The notes beneath the pieces are model-generated. The model saw only the letters and a program-made list of their open reading frames with translations. It ran no database searches and was not told the DNA's origin. Positions 24,841 through 39,393 of a stretch of DNA of 64,000 bases are shown here, piece by piece (within the stretch, counting starts at the first letter, position 1; each line of letters begins with the position of its first letter). The DNA comes from Varroa destructor. Its lineage: Eukaryota; Arthropoda; Arachnida; Mesostigmata; Varroidae. The stretch spans positions 42,864,986-42,928,985 of the forward strand of contig NW_019211456.1 of NCBI RefSeq assembly GCF_002443255.2, written 5' to 3'. Both the position numbers and the translations under genes were made by a program.

Positions 24841-25740
24841 TTTACGTCTATCCCTACTGCGTCCAGTAACTAATTTTCAACAAAAATTGTTTTCAAAATT
24901 AAACGTAAATTTTCAATGGTATTTTGATGGTGACTATGTGAACTAAAAAAATGCTTGCAAATACTTAACACTGACCGGTAGTGATTCATTTAGTGTTAGT
25001 AATATAAAAAAACATGAATGTTCGTATTGCTTATACTTATCCACCAATTTAATTCTTTTCTACTACTACCGTGCCTACGTTTCAGTTCATTTTTTCTTAT
25101 TACTCAAAGCAGCGTAACTGTTTGAACAATTGGGAGCTATCTGACTAGTTCTTTCTGTACAAAGTGCTGCGCGGTATTTAAGCCATAAGATATATAAGCT
25201 GCTTTGCTAATATTGTTCTACATTGGAACTAGCGGTCTAAGCAGTGGTATTTCGTGACATGTATTCTATTCGCGAAGATGACCTCTTAGCCAAAAGCAGA
25301 AGGCTTCTTTACCACACCCGTAATCTCGGCACCATTTTTATCTTTCAATCTTTCTCCACGGAAACCGCCAGGTGATACGCTGTATCAAGTCATGTAGTGC
25401 CTCTCATCCCTTTACCCTTTAACTTCCGCCTCGGCCATCGACTTTTAAAATTAGGAATTTGGTGTTTTCTTCGATGTGCTCAGTAGGGCCGGTTGCATGC
25501 AAATACTAGTGAATTGTTTTCGATCCGTAGCCTCCACCCGCGCTGTTAAATCGCCCTTACCTACAATAGCGGATATTGCTCCGCTGGCCGACCGTCTGCT
25601 TAATGTATGGATGCAGGCGATTACATACATGCGTGTCCTCGCAGAGTTAAGAAGAACGGAACTGTGTGCGCGATTTCAAAGCGCGGTATATTACGATGTC
25701 GTAAAGAAAATATAATTTCTTAAAACGCTACTGCTGCTGT
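24841..25740. other. Intergenic DNA
   Basis: AT-rich to about 25250, then more balanced. One 79-codon frame (25476-25715) has no ATG-supported start or family resemblance. Nothing else was recognised. Confidence 0.4.
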
Positions 25741-25749
25741 TATAGAACC

Positions 25750-26400
25750 AGCCATTTGCCGGTGTCGTTCCCTTTCCCATTGCGCAGCTCAGCTGTTGTT
25801 GCGACTACTGCTTCCGTTTTACGATCGAGCGCTGCATGCCTGTCTCCTGCTCACCGTTAGCAGTTTGTGAGAACAGCCGACTGGTGCCAACTGCAACGAC
25901 AACAACTATACAGCGTGCTCCTGCTGCTGCCGCAGACAATTAGCGCTGGAGCGAGAAGCGTCCTTGCCAATGCTGGAGGCCACGACTGTACCTTTCGCGC
26001 TGGCTGACCACGACAATCGTCTTCAAGATCAGTTCGTCAATTTGTCAGTCAGTTCGCGCCGTCAGTCACTCATATAACTCACTTGGGATCGTTAACTCTA
26101 GACTGTGGGGCGCGGAACGATCAGCAGCAGCACGGGCCGAGTAGTTGTATAAGTGCAGGTAATTGTTGCGTGGTGGTAAAGAAGCAGCGGCACTAGCAGC
26201 TGGAGCAGCAGAGTATTGAAGTGTGTAACCGCAGTGAACGAGTGCGGTACTCTCGAGAAGCCAATTTAGTTCAGTGTTTTGAGCAACGGGCGGTGGTGAT
26301 TCTTGTTTCTCCAGGGAACGTTCGACAAATCTTCCTCAGAAAAAAGCAAACTTGAAAAACAACATTCCCCTCACAACTTAAACAGGTAGGATATTGAAGG
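25750..26400 (+). promoter_or_regulatory. GC-rich leader-like region, possible 5' end of SLC25A10
   Basis: A second island of CpG- and CAG-rich sequence resembles the INO80 leader in texture (GCTGCTGCCGC, CAGCAGCAG). It contains good donor-like sites on the plus strand, CAG|GTAATT near 26158 and ACAG|GTAGGA near 26385. The next plus-strand gene is SLC25A10, whose first sure exon opens with an acceptor at about 34378. A noncoding first exon here with an 8 kb intron is plausible but inferred. Confidence 0.4.
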
Positions 26401-26605
26401 GAAGGAGAATAACATAGAAACAGCTGTTCAACTGAAAAGAAACGAAGCATCTTATTGCGTCAAAATAGAGAGTTCCCGCTGCTCTTAAACATGTACTATC
26501 TGATAACGTTCATAAAAAAAGAAGCAGCAGAAAGCGATCGAGAATCAAGTTACGGTTAGATTTTTAGTAGTCGTAAGAGCAGAAATTGCTACTCCGTCTC
26601 GCCTT

Positions 26606-26663
26606 ATGGCCGACGACCAGAAGACCTTTAATGAATCGACCAGTGGAGCGCCCATTAAGGGAA
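26606..26663 (+). CDS. Possible N-terminal coding exon (for SLC25A10 or an unknown gene)
   Basis: An ATG with G at +4 opens MADDQKTFNESTSGAPIKG and could end at a GAA|GTGCGT donor (phase 1). Joined to an alternative AG at 34382 (GGAAG|GCC), it would read in frame into the carrier and add about 24 residues. The donor is moderate, and carriers of this family do not need such an extension, so this is only a candidate. Confidence 0.2.
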
Positions 26664-29600
26664 GTGCGTGATTAATGCGTAATAGCTCTTTATAGTTCGT
26701 CAATATCATTGTATAAGCTTACATATATATGGACAAGGCATACGGCAGCGATTGTATGAATAGTAATAATGCGAATCCAGTGAACAGCTCTACTCTATTT
26801 ACGTAGATTTATTAAATCGTATGTAAATGGCAAATTGACGATGACACATGGGTATTATTGTGCCATGAAATAGACGGTATAGATCCACTGAAAGACTAAA
26901 GACAATGTAGTTAAGTCTACATGGCCAATTTAGACAGCAGTCGCCGCTTCACCCTTCGTATCTGTGTTCCAGTCTTTGCTGTTTGTGAAACGCCATCTAA
27001 AATTGTCGTTACAAAAACTAGCACTATTACATTATTCAACATGGTTATCGGCGCTCAATTGCAGGGTTAACATTACATATTACATAAGTGCTTCAAAATG
27101 TCATTGGAGTTATTTAGGTCCCGTAGCTGCACAAGCTTAGTTTTGCTATTAGTATTTATAGGAGTAGCAGCATTGGTAAAATGGACTGGGATAGATGCAT
27201 TTTGTGGGTACTAAGATGTTCAGAACACCACATACCTATTAGGTGGCGGCCGCGCAGTGGTTCAAACAACGCTCATAGGTATAAATTGCTTAAAAGGACT
27301 AATTTATCACAAGTAAATTAGTAAATTAATGGCATGGTCACGTGCCTTTTAAGGGAGCGCTTAACGACAAGACTAAATCCAAAAAACTGGAAGCATTTTA
27401 CCTGTTTGAGATTATCCCTCAGTAACTGCTGTCAACTATTACTGTGCCTTTTGGAATAAATTGACTCTACAAGCAAGCCAAATTCTAGCCATTTAGCTTT
27501 TTTACATTCTCATGTTTAACTGAAAAGCATCATGGTCCGTTCTGGTAAATTGACGTTAGAAAAACGTAGAAGAAAGAAGAGCCTTTGAGTTGGTTTGCTT
27601 ACGATATATCGGAATGATACCAAGCGTTTCCAGAGATTCGCAGACACAATGCTTATTCACGTACATATTTAAAGGAAACGTTAGTTCAGGCTGAAAAACG
27701 GCATCGTTATATCAAGACGTATGAATGACAGGCTGTTTCAAGCTATACATGAAACACAAAACATAAGTCACAAAGGAAGGCTAATAGAAACGTCGGAATG
27801 CGGTTCTGTAGCAGTTATAAGGGCCATGGTCAAGCTCCACGTTGATGATATGGAACGCACAGCTTCTACTATTGTCCCTATAAGTTTCTATGAAGGCACG
27901 AACGGAGTTTAGGAACCAATATTCTTGTATCTAAACATGACATATAATTGAGTTATGTTTCCCTTGACGGTTAAACACTTCAATACATGCAGCACTTGCG
28001 CAAGGGATATGGAACTACATAGTAACCAAACCCAGTGCAACTGTCCATGCCAGTGGCCTAGTACTTGGTAATCCAACATTGTTCCATGTACTCTTTGAGC
28101 AAATGAAGACGCAGTATTCACGTAAAAGTTACTACAAGGACAAGTGGCTGAGTTGTCAAAAGCAATCGCAAGAACAATATATAACATTAATCATTCTAAG
28201 AGAAACTGATGCATTGCAGCTGACAGAGTATCGAATCGCGATAGCTAAACGATAGGCTCCATGATATCGTGTGACAGTTTTCTCAGAACAACAAGTCATG
28301 CCCAGTATATTTTTAATATAGGATTTTTTAAACCAACGATATATTGAAATGACCTTGAAATGACCAAGAACTGACTAAAGTCTATTTATCGTATAACATA
28401 TCCAGAGAAATGGCAGTTTCGTTCTCGAATACTAACATTATAATATGTCTCTATCTTGATTAAGCCATGATTTTGCAGAGCTAATGATTGTCCCTATAAA
28501 GAAAATCTAAGTATCAATAACAAGCATACATGGAAAATGTGTTTCTTTAATTAACAAAATAAGTACTAAATGTTGTGTTGAAATATCGAAGAATATGTTC
28601 AAGATTAGCTGAATCTGCTGGAAGTGTATTTCTTACTGGATTCCTATAATATAGTGTAACATTAATGTGCTTTATTTGAGGTTTTCGAACACCACTGTGA
28701 AATAGCAGCAAGTAGCTATTAAGAGTAGCATGACGCTAGAGTAAGTACGGAAAACCGTGTGGGAATCTACGTCTTCGCTTATAAACCCTTCAACATTCAG
28801 TCTCAATGACAGTCTTTTAGAACGATAGGTTTGATGGTCATCACAGCCGGCAGTCTCGTTTAGTTGGGGATAAGGCTTACATGCACATAGATATACACGC
28901 ACAGACACTCACAGATCGAAATCGATTATTGAAAACGCCGTCGATACTAAGCGACAATATTACACGGAACAGAGCCTGCTAAATGTCTTATACTTTATTA
29001 TGATTTTATACCACTTAGTGCTGGTAGAGATATCAGTATCGACATTTATGGCTACCGTATTGAGTGCGGGTATTTCTTATTTTCAGTTAATAAGTATTTC
29101 GAGTTTTATGTGAAGTATTTAGGCAGTTGAGCATCGCTTTATACGGCTCTCCCTCAGTATGAAGTTGTTTTTCTCCGTAATTCAGCTAACGCATATTTTT
29201 TGCTTTAAAAAGTCGTACGGAAAGAGTTAGTCAATACGCGTGACGCAAAAAATGAACAACCTCCTTTACGATAAATGGGTTCCAATACTGTGATAAAAGT
29301 AGGCACGTTTCGGCACCATTAGAAAGAATACTATAGAATTGATGGACGTCCATCTAATTTTGGCGTATGGGATCACTGTTGATAATCAATCGAGGATTTT
29401 TGTATAAAACGGAATTTAGACCATGATCTTGAAAATAGTCTTAAAAACAAAAAATGTGCTGCATTTCAGAAAAAAGAAGACTAGTATATTAAACTTCCAA
29501 ACTCCCCTATTCGAAACAAGATCTGAACCATAACCAAGCGGAACCTAAAAAATAACTACGATATTTTCACATACGAAAGTGCACACTGATCATCGTCGAG

Positions 29601-32600
29601 CACACAGCAAGAAAGAAGTGATTATCTATTAAGGGCCTTCGAAGATCTCTGTGAAGAAGGGAATCATTTTCATTTAAGAGAAAACGATACATTTATGTTA
29701 ATGTCAGTACCGCCATGAAGAATACGGCATTATTTTTTCACTAGCGTTGTACGCCTTCAATGCTCGTTTGAAATATTTTTTTTCAAATGGATACGTTTAA
29801 GCCCATTTAACTCTTTAGTAAAAAATATTCTGTTCCTCATGACATGAAACAGATACTAATTTACTTGTTTGGCACAGGCTTGTCGATACGAACGTTTGGT
29901 TAACAGTGAGCAGAATGCAGTTGGCCTTCAAGTCGAAGAAAGCCAAAAACAGCATACCATGCAAAAAGGCCACACATTGTTGTTTATTTAAACAATATTT
30001 AATGTATAATCACTCGATAGCCAAAGATCTCATAATTGTCGGATCAATGCGTCTTTTACTGCGTCAATACTGCTCATCTTCTACCCGAACCTATGCAGCT
30101 TTAATTTTTGCTCCTTTTTTGATATGGGACCTCTAACCGTTTCTAAGACTCTGCGTTGTCAGTCAGATCATAAATACGTCTGTTCTACTAGGACTAAAGC
30201 TTTGCTGCCCTGTTGCTCAAAATGCGATGGGAACAACAGATGTTCTTGATTTCTAAATATCTTATTATTACTGTGTTCGCCCGCTTTGTCATTAAACTTT
30301 AAAATATGAGAAAGTGTTATAAATGATTTGGTACCGTACTAGGAACCTATATACCCATAGAGCAGTACATGTTAACCTTAACTATGACGCACTCCAGTGC
30401 TTTACAAGATGATTTTAAACTAAATTGCTTAAGTTCAGTAACAACATTTATTCAGCTTAAGCACACTTAAATTTCCTCCTATTGACATAGCTGTCTGCAC
30501 CAATTACTTACATACTTTAATGCCCCGATTTGGGTCCAAAGGGTAGTAACATACTAAATTTCCTTTCTTTAACATAAAGATAGGAAATCACCACATTCGA
30601 AGCTATACACATCAAGTTCCATTGTATATTCCAAATGGCACCGCGTGCAGCTTGACAAGCTGATCGCCTAATCACCTAAAATAATATTATTGTAGCTCAT
30701 CATCATCATATATTAAATGACGTTGACTCTAGCATTCCTGGTGAGAATAATTTCGGACAAAAATCCATTATAAGACAAATCGATTTTAAACCCTAAACAG
30801 AGCAAATGGGGTTAAAAACCTTTATTACTTAGGATCATCTTATTCTGAGCAAAATCATGTTGGTCTTCCGTCTTTTGCAGCTTAGGTTTTTTAAATTTTT
30901 CTGCCTAATGTTCTTAAAAGCAATAGGCTACGAAGGAAAATGAGTTCAAAAAAATTAGATGCCTATATTTCAAAGCAGAAAAGTTCCACTTGTAATTTTT
31001 AGTACAGAGCTCTTAAACAGGACTAACTCCAGTAAACAAAATTAAATCGCTGCTGAATGCCAAATAGAAAATACTATTCACTGACGTTTTATGTGAAATA
31101 TGGGAAAACCGGTCCATTTTTTATCTTTATTCAAGATACACCTATCCCTTTACACGATCCCTGGCGTAATGGCAGTTGACATGTCTACTGTCTACAAGAT
31201 CCCCATGCTGCCTAGACTGAAACTGCCAAACGCCGTCGGTTCGCGAAGTAGGTCGGTTATTATAGAACTATCTGTTGAGCGAACGCTTTAATCTTTCCGA
31301 ATTTCTTGCTGGCAGTGTACGAATAGTCGGAAACATAAAGATGTAAGCCTCTCATGACTGTCCCCATCTCTAACGATTTCTACATGTTTTTTTTTGATCG
31401 CAAAAAAGTGCGGTGTATTTAGATACTTTTATATCTGTACTTCAGTATTTCAAAACCGTATACTGCTTTAAGCATACCGTATCACGTTTTGAGTAACAGT
31501 GATCGCTATTGGCGAACGTTTCCGTTTAATCGCCGGCAAAACGGTTAATGCAGGTGTTTTCATTAGAAATTATAAGTGACAACCAGTCTGCATATAGCCG
31601 TTTTCCAGGCAATGAGTCGTATGTATATATAAGTATCAATCTAATTGAATCACTTATTGTAAATCACTTACTGACTGTCGCGTTGCTTAGCTGTTTTGTG
31701 TTAATCTTTTTGGGATGCTTTTTATTAACTGACAAAGGTCTCCTATAACCAAATAAAACACTTCATCAATGCGTTCGCGCCTCTTGCTTGCATATGCCAG
31801 GAAAGCGCGCTAACAATAAAAATGATTACTTAATACATAATGGTAGAATTATTTGAATGCCATATGTGGGGTTAGTATTAACACAAAATTCTGACGTGAA
31901 TGGTGCGGCATAGTGACAGGTCAGTAAGTTTGAATACTACATTATAACAGAAGTGACCAAATCGTTTGCTAAATGCCCACATTGCAGTCGACAGCCAAGA
32001 CTGTTCGGTAACTTTCCATATCGCCGATAAGTAAAATATGTTTCCTAAAATTAATATCGTACAGCGACGTGTCATAAGCGACACAGGTCAAATTGGCTGA
32101 CAAGCGAATTGCAGTCATTACATCTGACGAATGGTGGTTAACCTGTCGAGCGCATAATACATATATTTTTCCACCTATCACTCGAATTATGCATATTATG
32201 GGAATTATTATGGGAATTTCCCAATTATGAAAATTGGGAAAGGCCTCTCCTCACAAAAAAGCAAAAGGGCAAAAGTCAAAAAGTTAGCTTTAGAAGGACA
32301 TCTATTATTATCTATATGGTGCTGTCAGGATAACTGCCGATGTTGCGAATTACTATCGAATAGCTATGATTAATTAGAAATTAAATTCGGAAGACATCGG
32401 TGTTTCTAAAAACTACACGGATTTATATCTCTGATCTCTGCGATGCGAAGTATGTATTAATTCATAATGCTAGTTTACCGCTTACTCCACGGCTTAATCG
32501 GTTTTCAAAAACTTCAACCATTGGCTCAGCATTGCGAGTGAATATTAGTCATCGGAAGCTGGAAGTGATTTAACGTTCATAGTAAACGATGTACGAACTC

Positions 32601-34150
32601 GTTCCTGGAAGCCCCTTCGAATGCGACCTCTAGCAACTAAAAGGGGATATAAAACCATCTATCAGATTATGCATCGTTGTTACTTTTCTGGTAATGACAT
32701 GTAACGAGGCCTCTAATTGATTGCACCGGACAGACGAATGTGAGGGCTCATGCCCTATATCTAATAAAATATACTGACTGTATTATATAGGGTTAAATTT
32801 CAGCATCAGCTTTTTCTTAAGTTACGTGAGGTGGTGAGGCAATAAAAGAAACTGACCTGACCCTGAAATATGCTAAGGGAGGTTGCTTTGATGTACACAA
32901 TTTACCTTTGAGTACTATATAAATCTGATATCATGATAAAACTTCTCTAAACTAAACAAGTAACTGATTATAAGTAATGTAGAGAGATCATCGCTTATAA
33001 AGGGTACTGTAAATTATATTCATTATTATCTGTTGTTTGTGGCGAATGTCCTATAGAGTACTGAGGTCTTATGGTGGAATTTTTTTCAGGATGGAAAAGT
33101 TAAGTCAAACAATTTTTTTATTCTTTCTCCATGCAGCTTGAATGTGATCCACGCACAGCTTATGCAGTAAATTATTTAGTATCACTAAATTTTCAATAGA
33201 CGCTAAATCCAACAGCTGGGGACTATGAGTCATGGAAAGAAAAAACGAATGAATGCATATGCAAGGAAAGTTATTTCAAGTCTCTCACGAAGAGTAAGAT
33301 ACCATGCGTAACAACACGATAGCCCCGTAGGATATACCATATGATCATGCTTGGACACGCGAATTTCTTGTCCTTCTGAGATGTGTTGAAATCATTCAGT
33401 CGTGGCGTCGAATTGATGATTTTGTCTCCAATCTGTTTTATTTTTTACATATTTTTTACTTTAAACCAAATTACATAAGGAGTATAGATGTAAACATAAC
33501 GTAGCTCATAGTTAAATGTGACATGCTTCACGTAACAATGTATGGACAAATAATAAAAAATATTTGCGCATGGGCACATATTTGTTGAAGCGCTTGATTA
33601 TGTTTTTAATAATTTAAAAAGAGCAGTAACGTTTTATTTTTATGTAGACTATAGCTGTACTGGCAATAAATACTCTTGTGTGAAGAGCAGCTAATGATTT
33701 TGTAACGGTTAATGTTATAGAAACTAGTAATGACTGGAATGAAACTGTGGTATATCGCTAGAGCGAATTACTAGTGATATGCGCCTAAAGATATAATCAC
33801 TAGGAAAGTTCTTCTCATTTGAAAAACATACAATTTTCATTTTTGAAGAATTACACTCTAATTTTCACATTAAAGTGGACATGTTTGCCGGTTTGCAAAG
33901 AACGCGAGTTTTCACTAGGAAACTAATTTCGCATCGTTTTTCTTTTACATGTACCATAGAAGCGATTACGTTTTTATTCACAGTTGGCCCTTCATAGTAT
34001 CGTCGAACCAAGTTTGAGCGAGAGTTTTTCCACAAGATAACGCTGCACAATGAGAAAAACGCTGATTTATAGACGACATATTAACCAGAAGTAATACTCT
34101 TTCTGCTCGATTTCGACAGGTTTTTGCTACATTATAAGTTTATGTACCAC
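26664..34150. other. Long AT-rich stretch without recognised genes
   Basis: About 7.5 kb in which I saw no exon supported by both splice sites and protein resemblance. It holds scattered short frames (for example 27721-27912 and 31100-31291). It may be the first intron of SLC25A10. Confidence 0.4.
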
Positions 34151-34159
34151 CTCTGCTAA

Positions 34160-34320
34160 ATGTTTCGAGTTTGAGGTCCGACACCGCCGTAAGGCATTCT
34201 ATCAAGCGGCTGGCAGTACAAAATGAAGTGTGTCTATGCCCTGATTCGAATCTAGACTACCAATTGTTCCCGAGATTTGCACGTAAATACGTTACCCATT
34301 AAGCTACCATGGGTACCACC
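34160..34320 (-). repeat. tRNA-derived SINE-like element
   Basis: On the minus strand an A-box-like TAGCTTAATGGG (34306-34295) is followed about 43 bases later by a B-box-like GATTCGAATC (34252-34243). The text between, GTAACGTATTTACGTGCAAATCTCGGGAA, resembles a tRNA anticodon region. This is the internal RNA polymerase III promoter arrangement. It does not fold as an intact tRNA by eye, so a tRNA-derived SINE or tRNA relic is preferred. It lies just upstream of the first sure SLC25A10 exon, in the opposite orientation. Confidence 0.5.
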
Positions 34321-34394
34321 CCTACTACCCCAAGCTTCTCTGATGCGTATGTTTCTTTTGTATATATTGAACGCAGGAAGGCCACTTGGTCAAC

Positions 34395-37274
34395 ATGGCA
34401 TCTTCATCATCAAATGCACAAAACGAAGCGCCCACAGCTGGTAGAGTTCAAGAAGTTAAAACCGTTCGTGTCGCAAAATGGTATTTTGGCGGGGTCGCAG
34501 GATCTATGGCCGCTTGTGTTACGCATCCCCTGGACCTACTCAAGGTTCGCGACGGTCCTTTTGATTTGCTTTCGTATTAAAGGGTGTGAATTTGTCATCA
34601 TTTTAATTTTGAATAAGTGCTGCCATCTATATTTATATTACTGATTATTTGAACAGATACCAACATTTCCTTTACAAAGTTGACTTGTCTAATAAACCTA
34701 CGTTTATATATATACATTATCTATATGTAGGCCTTGTTTCAAAACTTATATTTAAATAAGACAGGATATCTCAAACAAAGCTTTTGCAGGTGATAAAATT
34801 GTCATTCCCAACGATCATAATTATCTAATATAGTCGCCATTCACCGCGATTAGCACCTCAATCTGGGGTTTAAACCGTTCGCTAGTCCTTTTTGAAATAT
34901 CCCCTTTCTTAATCCGCGCATATTTTTTAAATACTAGTTGTACGTCAAACGATATTAAAAAGTCTAAACAGCTAGAGTATCGCTTAAATACTCTACATAC
35001 AAAACTTTTAAGCGGAAATTAATTTTAAACTGACCGCAGGTCAAAAGTCCTAAAACTGCACAGGGTCTGAACTACAAAATTCATATTGTGTATCGGAAGT
35101 GGCTTTTCGAGGTAAACTTTTGAACCCTTTAAATTTTTCGTTTTATTTCATGAAAAATCTTTTTCAGAATTTTTAGAAGTCGCTGACAATAACGTAGACT
35201 ATCCCTTTTGGGCAAAAAAGAAACTTTCCGTTTTTGTTGTTGTGCCGTCAGCAGGAAGAGATTGAATGATAGTTGATCTTTCTTTAAACTTGGGAAACGA
35301 CGAGTTTATCAAGAAAGAACTGACGTTTGTCTTAAAGTAGGAGTAGGGAATGAATGCATTCCCTCTACGACAAGCAGCCCGTCTAAGGTTTTTAAGCCGC
35401 TGCATTTTCTTTACACACGTATATGGTTTTGCTATTCCTCGTAACCGCATCGTCTGCCACTTTGGTTCCCCGCAAATAAAAAGCTTTAGTAGATTAGCAA
35501 CTCTGAGGAGCTTTGAGTGCATCGCAAAGTTATCCTTGATATACTTCATTGTCTATAGGATACTACCACTAAAGATCTCTATACATTTGGTTTTTCTACA
35601 GGTGATCTTACAAACCGAAGGCAAAGTATTGCAAACTAAAACGCCAGTAAGTATTAAAGCAAGTACCATGAATGTCATTCGCACTAGTGGTATTCGTGGT
35701 CTCTACAACGGCCTCTCTGCTTCAATACTACGACAGGTAAATAAACCCTGTGAACTTCCATAATTGAGCAAGAGCAAGATGGTTAAAATACGGGCACTTC
35801 TATATTCCTGTTTAAAAATCTATCACATAATACTGACCTATTTCATTAGCTCGGCCTGTCGAATACCTTGTGATAGCACAGGATAAAAACGATGTAGAAA
35901 AAAATCATTGAGAAGTTACATCAAATGAACAAGTGGTATTAAATAAAACCGAGATAAAAAATAAAAATTAAAAAACTATACATATTGGTGGTAGAATAAC
36001 ATTCATCTTTTCGATCTCAATGCGTACGTCCTATTTTTACAGTTAACATATTCAACAACACGATTTGGCATTTATGAAATTGCTAGAGCGAAAGTGGTCA
36101 AACCAGGCGAAAGTATGGCATTTTTGGAAAAGGTGGGCCTCGCAGCAGTTTCTGGTGCTGCAGGTGGTTTCATTGGAACTCCCGCTGATATGATCAACGT
36201 GAGAATGCAGAATGATATGAAGCTACCCCTTGCTGAACGCAGAAAGTTCGTAGCATTTCCACTCAAAAGCTATTCGTGCGGTACATTTAAAGTTTGTTAT
36301 ACTGTTGATTGTAAAAACGTTCTTTCTTGATTATGTAAAAGCATTTTTGACAATTGCTGGTTTCCTAGACTATATTTTTACAAACTTACTTTTCAGCTAC
36401 AAGAATGCGTTCGACGGACTTTATCAAGTATTCCGCAAAGAAGGTATAACTAACTTATTTAATGGAGCTTCTATGGCTATCTCACGTGCAGTTTTTGTAA
36501 CAATTGGGCAGATTTCGTTTTACGAGCAAGTCAAGCAGATGCTATTGGCCTCTCCGTTCTTCAACGATAACCTGGTAACCCATTTGTCATCGAGTTTTGC
36601 TGCGGTAAGGTCTATTTTAATACAACATAAAGTCACCTAGAAATCAAGAAAAGCTGTTTTTCTCTTTTTGTTATTGCTTATAACTGTTAAACTTTATTAG
36701 TTTTTGAACTCTATTTTTCGTTTTATCCGAAAGCTTGCTTTTCTCCTGTTTGTCATTATAGTTCTGACTAGAGATACGGTATATGATGCTATTATCTTTC
36801 TTCCGTCTTCTTTCACATGCCTACACACTTTACAAGACTGTCAAATAAGATCATAAATCTGTTACCTAGTTTTGCGTCACCTCTCTTTGCTGTAGTAGAT
36901 ACCAAAAAATCCTTTACGGGGATCCGGAGCTGTACCTTAAACCAGCAAATATTTATTGCCATTGCAATGATATTTTCTATATATACGCAATAGATATTTA
37001 TAGTTTCCTATAACCAAATTATTCATTTTAGGGCGCAATTGCCACGACGCTCACGCAACCTCTAGACGTGCTCAAAACACGTATAATGAACGCGACCTCA
37101 GGGCAATATACCAGCGTGATTGACTGTGTTATCCAGACTGCCCGCGAAGGACCTCACGCCTTCTATAAAGGATATATTCCTGCTTTTGTGAGATTAGGAC
37201 CTCACACGATTCTCATGTGGATCTTCCTTGAGCAAATGCGACTTAACTTTGGTATTATTAAGAAAGTGGAATAG
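34395..37274 (+). CDS. SLC25A10: Mitochondrial dicarboxylate carrier
   Basis: Inner-membrane antiporter that exchanges malate or succinate for phosphate, sulfate or thiosulfate. Five coding exons join in phase: 34395-34544, 35602-35736, 36043-36245, 36397-36604 and 37032-37274, giving 312 aa (human 287). The three mitochondrial-carrier signatures are present: HPLDLLK (44-50), TPADMINVR (141-149) and QPLDVLKTR (241-249). Dicarboxylate-carrier landmarks include WYFGG before the first signature, LYNGLSAS, TRFGIYE, VRMQNDMKLP and LWIFLEQMR-type text near the end. The third intron uses a weaker GTTCGT donor but rebuilds the conserved NYKNAFDGL. The start ATG at 34395 follows an acceptor at about 34378, so at least one upstream exon, perhaps noncoding, exists. 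The N-terminal 25 residues are Ser/Ala-rich and not conserved. Confidence 0.95.
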
Positions 37275-39362
37275 TGTGTAATCTACGTATCTGCAGGTCT
37301 GAACGTCTTACGGACAGCCTTCATGGATAAAAACTTCATATCCTGTGTCTCGGTCATTCGTGTGCGCGTACTTTTGTTGCGTCGAGGATATGACAAGCCA
37401 ATAGAAACAAGTGCAATTAAATTTTTTTCTATCAAAAACAGATTTTTTTAAAAAGTACTGTTGATCGTTTTTTTGCGATAATTTACCTTATATAAGCTCC
37501 TACATAAAAAAAAATTAATAGCACCGTACAAATAGACAAGAGAAGTAATCCATAAACGTCATCGTAGAATCTGCGATCTTTATCTGTTCATTCACTTTCG
37601 CCAAGGCTAGGTATACACACCCGATCAACTTAAACAGTGTTATTGTTGCTTTATTTGTTAGCGTAATATATCACTGGTCTGGCACACAGCGCTGTTCAAC
37701 CGGAGCTAAATTCGATTGTATGGAATAAGCTGAAATGTGACTTCGGCCACTGAAGACCTGGCCGTATAAACTAAACGTAGCTAAGTGTCTAAGACTGAGC
37801 TAACTGTGTGCACTTTATTTCTTGTGCTTCTTTGCCGTTCTCACCATTTGAGAGTTAACGAAAGTATCCAGAACATTCCATGTTTTTAAGCACCAACAAA
37901 GTTCACAGTGCCTTAGTATACTGTTTCCATCCCGCAATGGTCACTGTAGCTTTTTCCTTGCTAGATTTCCTTGATGTTTTTACAAAATAGGCAAATAGCA
38001 ATCGATTTGTAAAAAATATATACAAAACAACTAAACAGACATATTTTCGACATTCCTTTTAAGATCAAAGATACAACTTTCTAGATTCGAATGTAAATAA
38101 ATATAATAGATAAATATATATACATACCTACATTTTATCAACAATTTAGTTATCAACAATTTAGGAGTGGTCGTATGTGAAAAAGTGACTTGACCACAGT
38201 ACGTAAATAATCTGTATCATGGTAAAACGTCTCCGTTTTGACCGCATCGATCACCTTCCCAAATATTGATACAATGTTTATATCCCTTCCATTATCGTAT
38301 CGAACACATTATGTACACCTTAATAATTTTTATAACATTATTACTATCTTTTATCTACTGTTTTTGACAATGGTCTAACTAGTTCCCGAATATAATTTAC
38401 GCAGTATATTCTTGTCTGCCAAAGTTTTAGAATTAAGCCTGTATATACCTAGATGTCGTTACTTGTATGGTTATTACATGTAAGGTTAAATATCGCTACT
38501 CAGTATGTAAAAAACATGTAGAACAATATAACCTATATGTTCTTAGCGTCCCTAACCTGGCCAAGATAAATTTGTAATTAAGGCTGCCTGTAAGGATACG
38601 TCTGCATAACAAAAATAAGTCAGAATTCTTAGTATGACATTTTTCACCAACTTTATTGAAAGTTTATTTTATATAATACCCGCTTATATATTTTATTTAT
38701 AAGCCCTAAGTGAGTGTACGGTGCTTGAGACAAGCTGAGAATAATTTGAATTGTATTACCTTTCCTTTCAAAATGTTTACTCTCGCTGTCTTTTCCTTCA
38801 CATAACTCTAATAATTTAACAAACCATTGTACTACCTTTATCTGAACTTCACGCTTTAGGCTGTCCAGACACCAACTGGTCTCTTAAAGATAAACCAACG
38901 CATAAAACTGACAATATTATTGTATTATAAATGGTTGTGTTGAGTTTAACCGAAATAGCATGAAATTATTTAAAATAAATATTTTTGTTGTGCTGTTGCT
39001 TAAAGAAAAGACGAGATTATATAAACGTGTCTCATCGACAGGTTGTTTAAATCAGTGAGGTAGCGTTTGATGTTATAGAAGATCATAAAGATAGTAGTAA
39101 ATAGGAATGTTTAGTGGGTTTTCTTAGACCTAATGTTGATGAATGAGAATGATATTGATAAACCAATGAGGTACAAATAAAGACAAAAAAATCGCAGTAG
39201 TAGTAGTCGTTGTTTTGTGCGCATTCTAAAGTCCTCCACAAAAACGAAGGCATATGTTATTATTAAATTTGCTGTAATTGTATCCTAAAAATATTTTTAA
39301 GAAAATGCTGAAATAATGGAAATGATAATGAGTTGTTGCAAATGTGGACAGTTCGAAGGGAT

Positions 39363-39393
<31 letters not shown>

